A stretch of DNA of 64,000 nt from Bradysia coprophila (Eukaryota; Arthropoda; Insecta; Diptera; Sciaridae). The DNA lies in the NCBI RefSeq assembly GCF_014529535.1, contig NW_023503972.1:434001-498000 (forward strand), given 5' to 3'. Positions 12,507 to 23,099 of this stretch are shown in pieces; position 1 is the first letter of the stretch; the number at the start of each line of letters is the position of its first letter. The notes under the pieces are model-generated. The model was not told where the DNA came from and did no database searches. It worked only from the letters and a program-made list of their open reading frames with translations. The position numbers and the translations under genes are program-made.

Positions 12507-12705
12507 AATAGGTTTGTTCCAAGGCCATATGAATTGTCAAATTTCATCCATATAACCATAACCTCAATAATACCTCTGTGTAAATCGCGTAGGCGACGTT
12601 GGTCGATTTGTATGAAATATCACGTAAGCGACGTTGCTATGGATGAAGTTGTCGTTGTTCGGGTTGTCAAAGTTCGTGTTTACAGTTACTTGGAACAAAC
12701 CTATT
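12507..12705. repeat. Miniature inverted-repeat element, about 200 bp
   Basis: It starts AATAGGTTTGTTCCAAG and ends with the reverse complement CTTGGAACAAACCTATT (one base differs in spacing). Behind the ends, a segment with GTCAAATTTCATCCAT pairs loosely with ATGGATGAAGTTGTC. Two looser relatives with the same CCAAGG...CGTCATCC layout lie nearby at about 11455-11510 and 11870-12040. No transposase is encoded. Confidence 0.62.
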
Positions 12706-12733
12706 CAAACATGAGAACAAAAGAATAGTAGGT

Positions 12734-13000
12734 TACAGTGCACCCTGCGAAAATGATTCATTACATGGGGGAACAATTTTGAGATACGAGCAACTCACAA
12801 GTGTGTGTTTAAGCGCCAAGGTTTGAAAACTGTTATTTTGACAAGGGTAGAGTTTGCATATCCGAGCCGAAGGCGAGGTATGTAACTACCCGCGTCAAAA
12901 TAACAGTTTTCAAATCGAGGCGCTTAAACATACACGCGTGAGTTGCGAGTTTCAAAATTGTTCCACCATGTAATGAATCATTGCAGCAGGGTGCACTGTA
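12734..13000. repeat. Nearly perfect 267-bp palindrome (MITE)
   Basis: It begins TACAGTGCACCCTGCGAAAA and ends with the complementary CAGGGTGCACTGTA. The arms pair almost throughout: CATTACATGG, GTTTAAGCGCC and AAAACTGTTATTTTGAC all recur inverted. The centre is near 12867 (CCGAGCCGAAGGCGAGG). The same terminal motif appears at 29713, 30979 and 20729, so this is a family of miniature elements spread through the window. Confidence 0.85.
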
Positions 13001-13005
13001 TTCTA

Positions 13006-13849
13006 TTTTATTGCTTGCCCATGCGAAAATTGATTCTTACATATCAATTTCTATAAATAGCAACAAAAGCTGATTTAAATACAACTATCTCCGTAGACAA
13101 AATCAACCAAACAAATAGAAATTTTTTCGGCACTATAAAACCAGTACACAGCCGAAAACGGCTCATACTTCTTCATAAAAATATCCCGAAAATATTGGTA
13201 TTGGTACAGCAATATTGGTACTGCTGTACCAATACCAATATTTTCCGTACCGAAAGTGATCGAAGTGATCACACCATAGCAGGTGCCATATTGTCATTGA
13301 ATTGTTATTCCGTTCCATGATAATACATTCTAAGCAATGATTTTGTTGTTTTTGTTATTTAGACGAAAAATTTTGCAGTGAAGTGAAATGAATTGTATCT
13401 AAAATTAATCAATGTGTGAAGTGTTTTCGAATTGAAGTGAAAAATACGCAACTAAAAGTGCTCGCCATGTGTGTTCATAACAAACATTGAAATTATTGCT
13501 AGAACAAATATGGCTGACGCTTTCAGTTTTGTGATTTTTCTTTTTAAGAATTGAAATTCTTTTGCCACACTGAACTCTCGCCACTGCAAAATAATTGTCC
13601 AAAAACACAAAACATCAATAATTATTCCCGTTTTCATGTTAGAGAGCATAAAATATTTCAGATGACGCATTCACCTTCATATGGCTGCACCCCACGAAAA
13701 CTGATTTTACATGAATGACTCGAGCAACCCGCGAAAATAGAGATTTCCTGACGAAAGTGTCACGCAAATATCCCTCATGTAATCGACAATTTTCGCAGGG
13801 GCCAAATTGATATGTAAGAATCAATTTTCGCATGGGGCAAGCAATAAAA
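13006..13849. mobile_element. 844-bp terminal-inverted-repeat element
   Basis: The left end TTTTATTGCTTGCCCATGCG and the right end CGCATGGGGCAAGCAATAAAA are inverted repeats that continue through AAAATTGATTCTTACATATC, giving arms of about 45 bp. The interior from about 13378 is clearly homologous to 29945-30356; both contain AAATACGCAACTAAA and ATGGC(T/C)GAC. It abuts the 267-bp palindrome, and the 29.7-kb copy suggests the two were once one element. No transposase domain is visible. Confidence 0.75.
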
Positions 13850-15010
13850 TCTTGAATTAGGTCTGCTTTGCGTTGCGATGTGTTAACTAGTGAGTTGAAA
13901 TGTATTTTTCGGGGTAGATGCTATTGGAACTCGTGTCAATTAGACTCTTGGGTAAATTCCCTTCGATTTTTCGGTGCATTTGTTCACCAACTCTTTTATT
14001 TAAAATTCAAATTTTCGGGCGCACTTACATTTTAATTGATTGATTGTCCTTAAGGAAAATATTTCTCACTTAAGTATAGAGATATTGACATGGTTTATTT
14101 AAGAAAGGACATGGGAGTGATGAAACTTGTTTGTCGAAAAAGCCTAAGTTTCGAATTTATTCCTTCTATATATTCACGTATCCATTTAATTAGATGAATG
14201 AACTTACAATGAACACTCAACTGCTGTTACAATTTGACTATAGATGGCGCTGATGGTTACGCGTTTGTTGAAAAAGTCAAGTGTCAAAAACTGTAAACAT
14301 TTTCTGCGCTTGGAACCTTTTTTTTAGATTGCAAAAAAGTGAAAGATTATCGTATTCGTAACTATAATTTTGCCAAAAGATGAAACCGTAACGAAAACCA
14401 CGCGATACTGTATTTGAAGTGAGAACAAGTGCTGTTGATTGATACCGATCTGATTATGAATTAGCATATGGAAAGTTTTTTTTTCATCTTTCGACAACAA
14501 TAAAAAAGGCAATTAAACACAAGCGCGTTTTACCTATACATTTGTTTCAAATGAGAAATCAAAAAATTGTATTTTTTTAAATATTTGCTCTGAGTCTCGT
14601 TCAAAACAATGGCTATGATTGTCTGTGTAATTGTTACATCATAAGTTTTATTATCGCGCTTCGCATTTCATTCAGAAATGCTAATGTTCTTCTTAGTGGT
14701 TGGAGAATGAGCTGTTTATTTTCATTTATCAATTGTTCTGGCTGGTTAATCTAATTAACTTGAAAACTGTGCTAATTTCAACCAAAGGTAAGTTGTTGGC
14801 TGAGCTTTTATATTGAATTAGTTCCCTTAAAGTTGTTGAATGTAAAACGTGAAAAAAATAATTTTGTTAAACAAGTGCTGTATGAGTTATACAGAAACGT
14901 TCGTTTTACGGACCACTGGTTGATGGCTGTTATTAAATTACCAATAACCGCAGCCCTGTGGCGCTATGGGCTAAAGTGTTTTAAACGAGTTAAGTCTATA
15001 TAATATACCT

Positions 15011-16126
15011 AGGGTACGGGCACCAGTATTCGGCCACCACCCAGCTATCGGCCACTTCAGACTTTACGAATTAATAAAACAATTAAATCAATTAATAAAT
15101 TAATTAAAATTATTTTCTCCAGCAAATGTATCGCATTAAGATTATTTGTGTATAGTTATCGGTCCCAATAATTATTTTAAAGTTTCTTAATTGCTGTTGC
15201 AAAGTATTCATGCCACCAAACAGAACAAAAGTAAACGCTTTTATTAAGCAATCAAAGAATTGTAGTGCACTACTTGAGGAAGTATTTTTCGCATAAAATT
15301 TAGTTTTTCTGTGCGGCTATGTGTTTAAATCAATTAATTAAGGATTATTTCATTGATTAATGATAGATTTTGATCATTTTTCACCAATAAATCCGTTAAA
15401 TCCACGTAATTTGTTTGTGGCCGAAAATAGGGTACATGTTTTCTCTACAAAAACTAGTTATCGGCCACATTTTATTTCACATTTAATTCACTTTGGATTC
15501 ATTGTTTTTGCGGTTTTTACTCGATATTTAATTAGTTTTGAACCTCAAATATCACTAAACATCAACGGATACTCGAAAAAAGTAAAATTCGCTGAATTAT
15601 TAGCCATCCAAGGTGATGTAAAAATTGTAAACAAATTCACGATACATCCAACGTGTTTCCTTATGTTTCATTATGTATTGTGTGTGTTCGTGTATGAAAA
15701 AACGGCTCATCATTTCATTGCAAAAACGTTTCGATAAACTAGTTAAATCAATGCTATTTGGTGATTTTCATCATTAATATTAGGTAATTAGTCACAAGAA
15801 AGTGTTTTAACTGTGAAAATAATTATTTTATCAATGAAAATTAATAACATTAGACGCTTGACAGATGTGGCCGATAACTAGATCCGAATAGCCGAACACT
15901 GAAAATTGTGGCCGATAACTAGAGAATTTGTGTTTTTCGACTTTGAGATTTAATTAAAAATATTAAATAATTTATTAAATATCCGTAATTATCATTAAAA
16001 AAACTTAATTAAATGCTAAATCCAATTAAAATTCAAGAGACAGATATTTGTTTTAAAGATATTTGTAATAAAATCAGTAAAGCCAACAACAATTCTTATT
16101 CGGCCGAATACTGGTGTCGGTACCCT
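15011..16126. mobile_element. 1.1-kb TIR element with CGGCCAC subterminal repeats
   Basis: The left end AGGGTACGGGCACCAGTATT and the right end (reverse complement AGGGTACCGACACCAGTATT) form inverted repeats of about 25 bp ending in CGGCC. The 4-mer ACCT lies directly outside both ends and may be a target duplication. The word TATCGGCCAC, or its complement GTGGCCGATA, occurs near 15050, 15460, 15870 and 15910, each tied to CTAGTTAT or a variant. A 125-codon open frame at 15360-15737 lies inside but resembles no transposase; I regard it as chance. Confidence 0.72.
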
Positions 16127-16934
16127 ACCTACCCGTTTCAGAATACACTTCATCACTTGTAGAAAAGTTTACTCAAAATACTTATACAGCACACTGAATT
16201 ATATTAAGGTAATATGCTGCCATGAATCAGTTAATTTAGATTTTGGCATATATATATGCTACGCTGCATAATAGTAGAATCCGATTTCTATATATACCTC
16301 ATAGCCCAAGATTATAAAGTCACGCTTCGTTATCGCTGTACGTGTTTAGTCCAAAACCAAACAATAAAAGTTTTTTAATTCTTCAAATGGATTATTGTTG
16401 CAACAAAATAATCTAAACCCATGACTTTCCTGTCTCCAGTTTCCGCAAAGTTTCAAAACAAGAGCTGTTATCGGTTTGTATTATTTGCGAAACTTGCGAA
16501 AGAGATTAGGATTAACTGCTGAACTATACTATACTGAACAAACAGCGAAATTTGGTTGATTTTACAGTCATCGGCGGGTTAAATGTTTGCTTTCCGGTAG
16601 TCAATCAAATAAGGCTCGCGCTATCCTGATCTTGATGTGCAATTGAGTGGGTACATTTAATTTGACAGTTCCTTTAACTGGGTCTTACGCCGAAAATGAA
16701 TGTCGGTATCTAAATTTGGCAATTGAGTTTGTGCTTTCAATTTTTTTTTTCAAAATGAATGTCGGTAACCAATCTTTTAAGAAAGTTTGACACCACATTA
16801 ACTCTAGCAACCACCGACCAATTTCAATTCTTAATCGTGTGGGCCAAATTTAAGATGATCAATATTAACCTGTTACAAACGGCAAGCATATGACCAATAT
16901 TATTATCGGGTCTATTACTTCCATCGGTCAAAGT

Positions 16935-17968
16935 TAGGGCTCGGAACAGATCAGATCAATCTGATTTTTTTTCAGATTGAACTGAAATTTTTCAGATCTT
17001 AATCTGATCTGAAAATTTTAATCTGATCTGATTCTGATCTGGAATCTGAAAATCTTGAACAGATCAATCTGAATCTGATCTGAAATCTGTTGAAGCGGTA
17101 GGTTCTTTTTACATTTTCACTTCAAACATTACTGAAAGAGTTATAGAAAATATTGTTGACACTTTGGGATTCACAATTGTTTAATAGTTATTTATGTAAC
17201 AAGAGGTTGACAAGACATCGTGTGCGATAATATACCGTCATACGATTCGTGTTGGATACAACGTTTTATGCAATTAAGAAAATCAAATAAATATCGACGT
17301 CAGAAACACGTTGCTTTTAATGCACTAGTGCGATAAAGTCCCTTGCAAATCCATTATCGCACTAGTGCGATAAAATACGTTCATATAACATTGCACACAG
17401 CTGCGTAAGTTGCAATCATCACTGAATTGCATAAAACGAATTTAATGTCTTCTCTATGAATCAATAATACATAAAGCGAACTACGATTTGCAATTATTAG
17501 CAGGTCACGCAGTACTAGTTTATACTGAAAACTACAAAAGCGACACCTTCATTTTCATTGCTTAACACGGTCGTTTATTGAAGTTTTATATTTAAAACTA
17601 TAAAAGCACCATATTCAGCTACAGCTATAGGAAAATTGCTGACAAGTGGAGAAACCGTCAACAAAAAACATGCCTATTGTGAAATCGACAAATAATTGAA
17701 ACGGTTGAGAAAAAGAAAAGCGTGCAAGTCGGCTTTTTTGATATAGGAATACCTCTTTCACATTTCGTTAAACGTGTCAGGTCTTCCCTAGAACGACCAT
17801 AGGCATTGAATCAGATCAATCTGATCTGATCTGAAATCTGAAAATGCCAATCTGAATTTTCCAGATCAGATCAGATTACATTCAAGCTTGATCTGATCTG
17901 ATCTGAAAAGTTCAGATTCGTCATTTTCAGATTTCAGATCAGGTCAGAACAAACTGTTCCGAGCCCTA
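16935..17968. mobile_element. Non-autonomous hAT-type transposon, 1.03 kb
   Basis: The ends TAGGGCTCGGAACAG and CTGTTCCGAGCCCTA are perfect 15-bp inverted repeats. They are flanked by the exact octamer GTCAAAGT on both sides (16927-16934 and 17969-17976). Both subterminal zones, about 16960-17090 and 17815-17950, are packed with AATCTGATCTG in both orientations, as expected for transposase-binding arrays. A 20-bp perfect palindrome, TTATCGCACTAGTGCGATAA, sits inside at 17354-17373. No transposase frame remains. Confidence 0.9.
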
Positions 17969-17976
17969 GTCAAAGT

Positions 17977-19357
17977 ATTGTTAATCTGTTGATTTCAAAT
18001 CTTGTACTTCAATTTTTTGTAACATGCATTTTACTATATAAAGGACCATATTAACCAGAGCTTGTTATTATTTTTGTCGTCGTTATCGATAACAGATGAA
18101 TAGTCGTATGTGACAGGTTAAAGATAGCCAGGATCCGGTTCGTCTCTGAGAGGTTATCGAATAATTTTGTAACGACATTGCCAAAGTTTGATTCGGAAAG
18201 ATGTTCTTAGCAGAAGCAGATTTGTCAATCGAGGGACCTGACCCGTCATGAGCTAGTTTTTTTAGATTGATTATTTTAAGCAATAGACTCTTACACAAAT
18301 AGCAGGGAATATTATTGGGAATTTTGTTTAATGAAATCACTGATAAATTACTGAAATTAATACCTAAAGACGCTAAGGACTTAGTGACATGTTTTTGACG
18401 AAGACATTCTTTAAATCAGTTTTTTAAAACCATGAATCGGGGATGGCTCATTTTTATGCAAATGTAAAAATTGCGGAAGACAACATAACAACATCTTCAA
18501 TTGATGATTTTTCATTGTAATGATTTAAAGCCAAAAGTATATTACTGAACCCTATGGGTCATAAAAGACTTCAGAAATGAACGATTAGCCGTGGTAAAAA
18601 AGCTAATGAAATCTTATGTAGCAAAAAGCATGTTGAAAGAAACGAATTAAAGAATTTGGAAACAATTTCTTAACTAAGATCAAATGAAGTAATAGATCCA
18701 AGAGTAAAATTGCTGATTAGATTGCAGTGTATGTAATGCTAAGAGCTCTGGTTACGTCAATTAGACACAATATGTTATGGTGTTTTCGGCAAACGTTGGA
18801 CGACTCAACAACCTACTGTCAGACCAGACTTTACAATTCTACCAAACGCGTCCTTACATGGGAAATAATAAGCTGCTTCTACGATAGATGATTTGCATCA
18901 ACTTCGTTCCAACTTATGAAAAAAAAAAGTTTGATGCCAAAACATAAAAGCAGAAATCTCTGTTTAATGCATTCCCCATTTGTATGCATCACCCAATTGC
19001 CTTAAGCAGTCAGACGTCGTACAAACCACCATCCGACTAGTTTATCTGATTCTGCATAGAAAATTTATTCCGTGTTTTGTTGGTCATTTGCACCCTTAAC
19101 ACCTCAGCCTTCTTATTGTCGATATAAATATTTCAAGACGTTCTATATATATTTATGTGTGTGATCCAATCGACCCATTTATCAGACAATTTATGCACAC
19201 AAAAAGAACTTAAAGGATGAATGGAATGTGTTTTATAAGCTTTCGACAAACGAACGCCCCTGTTGTTCAAAATAACGAGAAATATTTGTCATTTAATATT
19301 TACACTGAGTCTATACAGAAACTGTATACACAGAGTATTGTGTGGTTCGAAGCAATT
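17977..19357. other. Intergenic, probable 3' region of Commissureless-like A
   Basis: I see no coding exon. On the minus strand the stop of the gene to the right is at 19358-19360. A minus-strand AATAAA (TTTATT at 19064-19069 on the plus strand) lies about 290 bp past it and could be its polyadenylation signal. The remaining sequence is AT-rich and without clear repeats. Confidence 0.4.
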
Positions 19358-22300
19358 TCACATATTGCCGCATTCTTGAATTTTTAATGCTGTATCGTAA
19401 GTAGGTAATCCACTTGCATCCAATACAGCAATACCATTTGCACATCTTACTGTTTTTGTCGGAATGGTGGTTGGTTTTTCGCTGGTTTCCGTTTCACCAT
19501 CAACAGTTCGTCTTGCTAATTGCTTCTTCTGCAATTTATGATTGTTCACTTTGAAGTCATTGTTCAAACAATTTTCACGCTCGGTGCAAACTTTGTCTGT
19601 ATCATTGAATGCGGCATTATCGGATGACGATGTCGATGCGGCTGATTGTTGGTTTTCAATGAGAGAAGAATTTTCATTGCATATTATTGAAATGTAAGAC
19701 GGTGACTGTGTGGACAGCAATGTTTCTTCATTGTTAGTATTATGACACTTGGGCAAAATTCTGTCCAATCCTTTTGCATTACATTTAGAGTTTCGCGGAC
19801 GTTTCCTCTTTTTCTGTTGAACTAATGATTCATACGAAGGCGGACAATCATCTTGATCCAAATCGATCGTACGAGGATGACGTTCTTCAAATGTTGGATC
19901 GATTATCTGGAGGAATTCAATTTTTCAAAATGAAATTGTTTTCATTAATTAAATTTGAGCTGCTTTTGCATAAAATACCTGATGATCATCACTGTCATTT
20001 CTCGGCCACCTTCTTCGATGAGCGATAGACTCATTGGGTTGTCTGTCGTCGATAGTTGTATCGTAGATCTGACAAAAAGCATTTGATTAAAGTTTTTGGT
20101 TAAATGAATTCCGATCCTGATTCAATACCTGACCATCGTTGCAATTATCAATGTTTACATCGCTTTGCATCCACCGTCTTCGATTACCACGTTTTTTGGA
20201 ATTTCGATGACTTAAGTAGAATACGAGACCGACTACCAATATTACAATCAGTACAATTCCACTGTAAAAGATTAATTATTTTTAGTAAGACGACGACGTG
20301 ACTTTTAACGGAATTTTCAACTAGTGAGAATTTTGTGTTGCCAACAGTACATTCAATCTCAAATAGTGAAAAACAAATGTTGCTAAACAACTTTTACTGA
20401 ACATCTGACTGATTATAAATTTAAATTTTGTAAGATGTTTGGTTCAAAAATTTGGCCACAACATACATAGAGAGAGAGAGAAAACGTTTATGTTATTACA
20501 ACTGTTCAAAATTTCAGTTACGTCTTTCTAAAAGAGTTTACGAATTTTATTTTCAGTCTGACTATTTATAACAACTTTAAAGTGTGTAAATATTAAACCC
20601 CCAATAGTTTTGAGTTATCGATACCAATGCGTTTTCACTCCTACGCCGTCGTAACTTTACTAATTCTTCAATGAATCCTACACTTGTTACCAATCCAATT
20701 ACTTGTTGCCTTAAAGAATGAATAGATTACGTTACACACTGCGAAAGTAATTCATTACATGATGTAACAATTTTGTTATAAAAACAAACCCATAAGTGAT
20801 GGAAAAACGTTAAATGTTAAGATTTTGTGCCCTTTGTTAACACGATAACTTGAGTAAATCTCAACCGATTTTCAAAAACTTTTTTTTAATCGACGAAGTA
20901 TTGAAATCTTCAGGTCAAGTTCGAAAATGGGCGGTATCGGTTCAACCATCTGGTGGTAGTTCTCGAAAGAAGCATTTTCTGCACTTTGTTAACACGATAA
21001 CTGGAGCAAAGTTCAACGGATTTGAAAAAAAATGTTTGGTGGAGAATGAAATGAATTCCTGAGGTTAGGTTCTAAGATAGATTATGTTGTTCTAACTAAC
21101 AAGCTGTTGTTGCTAACAGAATTTTTGTATCCATTTCAATAGTATTTTTCTTGTTATGTGACTTTGCCTCGTAAACAAAAGCGAATAAATAGAATAAAAA
21201 TTAACGAGGTTAAAGTTCCCAGAGCGAAGCGAGGGCCGCAAATTACACGAGTTTAAGTTTCATTGAAAACATGTGTAATTTTGACAAATAGACACATTTT
21301 TTTGAACACATTCATTACAGATTGTTTGAAATGTCAACTTGAAGAAACAAAACAGTTTTTATCAGGTTGAACAATCTGTAATGAGTCTGTTCAATAAAAA
21401 GCATCTGCGGTCACCGCCTTAGTGATCAACTCATAAGTGTCTCAATCTGTTCTTTCAGAACATTACGAAAATGGGTGGTATCGTTTCAACCATCTGGGAG
21501 TAGTTCTCAAAAGAAGCCTTTTCTACTCTTTGTTAAAATGATCTGGAGCCTTGTTATTTGATTTTGCCTTGTCAACAAAACCGAATAAACAGAACCAAAA
21601 TTAAAGAGTGTGAAGTTTGCGGCCAGAGCGAAGCGGGGCCGCAATTCACACGATTTTTTTTATTGAAATCATCAATATACGTCATTTTTACCGGGGAATT
21701 TTATATACAAAGTTTTGAAGATTTTCAGTGAAACTAAACAGAATTAAATCATTAATGAGACATTTATTAGACCGTTCTAGCAGTTGTTCTTCTAAATGCG
21801 TTTTTGTGGCCATCAACATACAAAATTACATTTCATTTATATAAATCAATAAATCATTGCCAAAAAAATACTATTGAGAAGCTCAGACAAACAATTAAGG
21901 GATCTTACCCACCCAACAGGTGAGACCTAGTGAATTTATTATAAATAAATCTTACTTTTGGCAAGTGACAAGAAATTATTGCAAATGTAGAAAGCTCTGT
22001 GTGAAGAAGAGGTTCATTTATGCGGTGAAATTAAAGGAATTATTGGAACCAATAGTGTGAATAAAAAACCCAAGAAGTTCAGTTTACAAACGATTCCAAG
22101 CGGGCAATTTTAAATTGCAGACCACGTTCCAGGTCCTTTTATTTGTAATTTGAATTTATTTAATTTACCAATGAAATTTCCCAATTTACTGACAAAAAAA
22201 CTTACTTTTTGGTAATTTTGTCAGTAAATTTTGATAATTTCTGTAATTTCATCGGTAAATTACCGAATTTCAAATTATCAATAATTCGGTCCTGCCACAT

Positions 22301-23099
22301 TCTACGGTTATAATGGTCTAATTCAAAAATGATAATGACCAAAATGTTCACATAGGAATCCTAAATGCAAGTCCTATTTTCGGGAGAATATTTTCTTGAA
22401 ATTTTTTTAATTTTCTTGAAATTCCTTTTCTAGGAATTCGAGAAATTTTCCAAGAAATTTCCATAAAACCAAGAAAGTTCCAGAAAATACAAGAAAATAC
22501 CATTTCGACTAAATGGTTTAAATGTCTTCGTGTCGGTATATTGTATATGAAGAACCTCATTTTCCTCCAATCTCCTTAGCAAACTCGCATTATAAAAAAA
22601 AAAGAATTCAAACGTATGAAACATGAGGTCGGTTGTATGTCACACGAGATGCCTTTACGGGTCTATTCAGTTCCTTATTAAATGTCTTTACCGTGTAGGA
22701 TGGTAGTAACTCACAGGGACGCCGACTTGTGTTTGGGAATAGTGGTGCTCATACAACAAGCGAATCTGAGAGTAGTGGTGCTCTTTCAAGATAAACCCAG
22801 AGACGTATTTGAAATTTTGTAGTTTTTGACCGTAGCAACGGATGAATTGGTTCTTTTGTAAAAGATTTCCAAAAATTTCATCTCATTTAAATCGTAAAAA
22901 CGAAATTATGTCTCAAATCTCTGTACAATACTTACAGCTCAATCAACAGTATTGCATTGCTGCTTAGGGCTGGTGGCTGACGGTCCAGTAACTTTTTTTC
23001 TTCCCTTGGTTCGGTTATTTTGTTTTGATTCATTGAGTTAAAAACACTAAAGAAAAACCCATTCAACGAAGAATCATTCAGTTGCTTTGGTGGTAACAT
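19358..23099 (-). CDS. Commissureless-like membrane protein A
   Basis: Four minus-strand exons, 22936-23099, 20129-20261, 19979-20068 and 19358-19906, join in phase to 311 residues. The layout is that of the Commissureless (Comm) family: a short N-terminal part with no obvious signal peptide, one hydrophobic segment at residues 49-71 (LGIVLIVILVVGLVFYL), a basic stop-transfer (HRNSKKRGNRRRW), then a long cytoplasmic tail. The tail has two PY motifs, PPSY at 151-154 and LPTY at 296-299, the second in the context SGLPTYDTAL near the C-terminus. In Drosophila, Comm uses such motifs for Nedd4-type ubiquitin ligase binding and for sorting the Robo receptor away from growth cones. Intron 1 (2.7 kb) splits the membrane segment at phase 2, exactly as in the tandem paralogue at 27523-33474. 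Family assignment rests on architecture and motifs; the exact orthologue (comm, comm2 or comm3) cannot be told. Confidence 0.85.
20729..20775. repeat. Solo end of the palindromic MITE family
   Basis: The sequence GTTACACACTGCGAAAGTAA followed by TTCATTACATGATGTAAC matches the left ends of the elements at 12734, 29713 and 30979. No matching right arm is found nearby. It lies in intron 1 of Commissureless-like A. Confidence 0.5.
20830..21670. repeat. Two diverged direct-repeat units in an intron
   Basis: Unit 1 (about 20910-21260) and unit 2 (about 21465-21660) share GAAAATGGGYGGTATCG, TTCAACCATCTGG, AGTAGTTCTC, TGACTTTGCCT/TGATTTTGCCT and AGAGCGAAGCG-GGGCCGCAA in the same order. Between them an inverted pair, CATTCATTACAGATTGTTT against AACAATCTGTAATGAGT, spans about 21310-21395. 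This looks like a nested or tandem remnant of one non-coding transposon family in intron 1 of Commissureless-like A. Confidence 0.6.
22130..22294. mobile_element. 165-bp hAT-type MITE
   Basis: The left end starts CAGGTCC and the right end is GGTCCTG. Inner arms are AT-rich and pair around TTTACTGACAAAA and TTTTGTCAGTAAA. The flanks are CCACGTTC (22122-22129) and CCACATTC (22295-22302), an 8-bp duplication with one mismatch. It lies in intron 1 of Commissureless-like A, 640 bp from the first coding exon. Confidence 0.72.

Noticed and set aside
15360-15737. 125-codon frame inside the TIR element, possibly a transposase
   Set aside because: No DDE-like motif or zinc finger, and no similarity to any transposase I know; AT-rich chance frame.
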